Source of the DNA: Dimorphilus gyrociliatus
Lineage: Eukaryota; Annelida; Polychaeta; Dinophilidae
DNA length: 64,000 nucleotides
Reading direction: 5' to 3'
Assembly: GCA_904063045.1 (NCBI GenBank)
Contig: CAJFCJ010000007.1
Span: forward strand, 154,109 to 218,108
The translations under genes were made by a program, and so were the position numbers. Positions 60,968 through 64,000 of this stretch are shown in pieces. The notes under the pieces were generated by a model. That model ran no database searches. It was not told the DNA's origin and saw only the letters and a program-made list of their open reading frames with translations. Position 1 is the first letter of the stretch. Each line of letters opens with the position of its first letter.

Positions 60968-63900
60968 TTTAAAATATTCTTTATTGCATAAATTTTCTCT
61001 ACAGTAACATAAAAAAAACGTTTATATTTACTTTCACGGAATATTTTTTTCCTTTCTCATTTAACTATATTAAAAGTTCAACTTAACAAAAGTCATTTTT
61101 TTAGCATTGGAACTGAAAGTCAAAGAGTTATTTTTATCACTAACCAAGTGATAATTAAATTACTAAACTGACAACTGTCTTGTATTATATTCCATTTCTC
61201 GTAACAGTATCGACTCTTATTCGGTATCTTTTCCAATTTCTTTCAAAACATCTTTATGCGTTCGTTTCGTTAAAGTTGAATGTTTTTTCTTTACATTTTA
61301 TCTCTTTTTATATAGTTTATTAGAATATGTATATGTGTATATAAATATATATATTAATATATAGAAAAGAGTATCAGAGTCGTAAACAACAATTAACATA
61401 AATACTCTGTAAACGCGAAACAACCGTAATATAATGGCAGTGTAGAGTGCATAATTAATATATGAGTTTTATTGCGAAAACAAGCAGCGGTGCATAAAAA
61501 GTGAAAAAGATGAGAAAACGTTCGAATAAATTTTACAGTATTGTATTTATAATCATAGTTAAAAGGATTTACACCGCAACCGACTGTGTTTTAAAAGCTG
61601 CTGACAATTCTTTAGGTGAACAAAAGATGTCGGACATTAAATATTCCTCTTAAGTTTGCTTTCGTGTTTGTAATAATTGAATACCATTAACTTTTATGTT
61701 TTTCTATTTTCGCTATAAAGTAAATTGGAGAAAAATATCGAATTGATCATGAAGAAATAGAAATAAATATGACAAAGATTACTATCCATTGAACAGTTCT
61801 CATCTTTAACTTGCTTTCTTTTGTTAAACTCTTAAAGACAGATAGAATGAGTGTTACTTTTATTTTAATGAATTATGTATAGAAATAATAACAAAAAGTA
61901 TGTAGTATATAGATTCATTTATGTATAAATATACAATTATATATATATATATATAGAATTTGGAATATATATATATATATATTTATGTATATATAATATA
62001 CAATACAAGAATTATTCACACTCGATCATGGGCATCGAACAAAACGTAATTGTATTCAAAAAGAGTGCATACATATTTCTAACCAAAATGAAATATCATC
62101 CTTGTTGTTTTTCCATTAAACGCATTATTGACGTCTTTTATAAGTACATATTAATATAAAGTACATTAGATAACCGATATGTACGTATATGTTATGCAAA
62201 ATACCTCTTTTTTTATACATGAAGTAGGATATTAATTTAAAATAAAGCATAAAGTAGTTGTGTTTTGTTTAAGTTAAAATCTATTATTTCTAATAGTTTT
62301 TTATTTGTTTACTTATCTTTTCTTACCCACCATTTTTCTTTTGAATTTTTTTACTTACTCCAAATATATAGAACAATTAAACATTGAAAATTCATATAAG
62401 TTCTTACATCTGGCGTATTATAAAGCTCTCTACCTATATACGGGCTCAACAAATAAATTCACATCAAAAGAGCAGTTCTTTTTTTTTTACCCTCCTTCTT
62501 TCCCCCCTACCCCCTCACCTCCTCTCTCTCTCTCTCCCCCCCCTCCTTCCTTTTTCCAAAACATCTACGTCATGTATTTATCCCATTTTTCTCCTTACCA
62601 TTTGGTCCTTCTATTACTTGTTGCATTTACCCCTACTAGTGAAGAGGGTCAATTATTTCTTTTTGCGCTACTAAAATAGAAATCTAATTTAAGATTATAT
62701 TCTTTGACCGTCGAGATAAATGAAAAAGTGTTTATTCGATGTAAAAATAGCTTACGTAAACATAAAATGACCGTATAAACCAAACTTCTGGAATTTTGTT
62801 TTGATAAATACTGAATTTATAACATATGTACAACGCATATAAAGAGTATATAGATAATTAAATAAAGAGAAATAATATGTAATGCGCTTTTAATCAAATG
62901 CCCGGCATATTTATTATGCATATATAATGTCTGTTGATAGAAGTAGTTAGAGGTTTGCGCCTGCGCTGTGCATTAAATTGAAAAGAACGTTTTATTCGAC
63001 GCTCAGCAATAAATTAGCAGTTTGCAGTATAGTTCTATACTTTATTCAATGGCTATTTTACGAGTACAATAAGTTGCTTTTGAGCGCACCATTTAAGCTT
63101 ATTGTATTGTTCCTTTTAAGATATTGTTACTGTTCAATTAATCAATCCTACTTTGGCTTTTTTTCTTGTTCTAAATATGAATCAACAAAAGACCTCTTGC
63201 GTTTGACGAGACGCTCTCTTTTTTTTGTCCAAAGCTTACACGATTAATCATCTTGGAAAAAAAAACGGTGTCTGAAAGGACGATAGTTTGACTGCAAAAG
63301 AGCGGTCGCAGTAGATTAGGCGTCTAAGCTGAAAATTGGCAATTAATGTGTTGATGAAGCCTGATAATTGCAGTGCACCAAGTATATCGACTTCTCATTA
63401 AGTGAGTTGCAGACACACATTTCATGGGAGACGAGATCTAATGACAATAAATGTTCTCCTCCCCCAATCGATCGTAATTTAGGAGAGTAATTCCTTATAA
63501 TTCATCACTATTATATATTATATCGAACGCGTGCATATCGTTCATCTAAGATAGTGTTCGACCGGGCGTCGCTAATAGTCAAGGCGTCTGTGTGGAAAAT
63601 ATTATCAAATTTGATTTCAACGCCTCGGCACCACGCAGGCCAAAGGTTAGTGCGTAGGGGCGTCACTCGGGGAGCCTTTGTCGTCACGGAATTAGCTTCG
63701 GTGTGATTTCCGTATGAATAGACGCTTCAACACTCGTCAACATTAATTAGCGAACGTTCGACGCGACGACTCTTTGCGCGGACACGCGTACCTTTCATTA
63801 AACTTTCATTAAAACATTTACCGCACAAAATTACTATAAAATGTCAAACAGATTCGACGTTTGTTTTTTAATCAACGAAAGTTCATTAATTATTTATTTA

Positions 63901-64000
63901 CAGTTTAGCTTTTAGCTTTTCCTGAATTTTTAATCTACAGCAATTAAATGCATCGTCAAGGCACCAAAAACTTCAACCTTTATCAAAAATTCCCTTTTTC
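60968..64000. other. Right-hand flank, no gene seen; CpG-rich island near the end
   Basis: Mostly AT-rich with (TA)n near 61938-61982 and a pyrimidine repeat near 62520-62537. TTGCGCCTGCGCTGTGC near 62956 resembles an NRF-1 site. From about 63,300 to 63,800 GC and CpG rise and the hexamer GGCGTC occurs four times (63319, 63565, 63583, 63659). No open frame with splice support was found there, so a promoter or enhancer of a gene beyond the window edge is the likeliest reading. Confidence 0.45.

Noticed and set aside
61569-61637. Minus-strand 22-residue ORF (starts MSDIFCSPKELSAAFK)
   Set aside because: Protein-like in look, but too short, with no credible partner exon on either side.
1-64000. 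Search for transposase, reverse transcriptase, terminal repeats, rRNA, CRISPR
   Set aside because: No recognisable domain, target-site duplication or array was seen; the repeats are microsatellites and short foldbacks.

Overview
The window is AT-rich animal DNA. Its genes are spliced with GT-AG introns, and the proteins are bilaterian: a SKI/SNO-family SKOR corepressor, a Cys-loop receptor, a rhodopsin-like GPCR, an IL-17-like cytokine and an LDL-receptor-A membrane protein. Many introns are very short (most 35-107 nt) and intergenic DNA is full of (TA)n and (CT)n tracts. A compact-genome protostome fits, perhaps a lophotrochozoan such as an annelid, but the sequence alone does not settle this. 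Gene models were built by hand from open frames, splice-site phase and family knowledge; no alignment or transcript data were used.

Layout. 1-92 may be the last coding exon of a plus-strand gene that starts left of the window. 93-25,400 has no convincing complete gene: AT-rich DNA and microsatellites with a few CpG-richer islands that look regulatory, one holding a 93-codon open frame. At 25.4-26.0 kb there is a YY1-like motif, a plus-strand first-exon candidate and, on the minus strand, a small two-exon gene (89 aa) with a 36-nt intron. 27.3-36.1 kb (+) holds most of an LDLa/transmembrane/PPxY receptor-like gene with introns up to 2.9 kb; its first exon was not found. 38.3-39.8 kb (-) is a complete six-exon D-serine dehydratase-type enzyme. 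43.1-44.1 kb (+) is an intronless divergent GPCR; 45.9-46.7 kb (-) an intronless IL-17-like secreted protein; 48.9-50.4 kb (-) a four-exon nicotinic-type alpha subunit; 52.1-53.6 kb (-) a two-exon lysine/glutamate-rich protein of unknown family. 57.0-59.8 kb (-) is a four-exon SKOR gene with regulatory-looking intronic and flanking DNA. 60.1-60.6 kb (+) holds a probable tiny three-exon gene (75 aa). The last 3.4 kb has a CCAAT-box cluster and a CpG-rich island.

The genes do not form one pathway. Several act in signalling (acetylcholine-type receptor, GPCR, cytokine, a membrane protein with a NEDD4-type docking motif, a SMAD/BMP-type corepressor) and one in D-amino-acid metabolism. No rRNA, tRNA, CRISPR array, transposase or reverse transcriptase was recognised.
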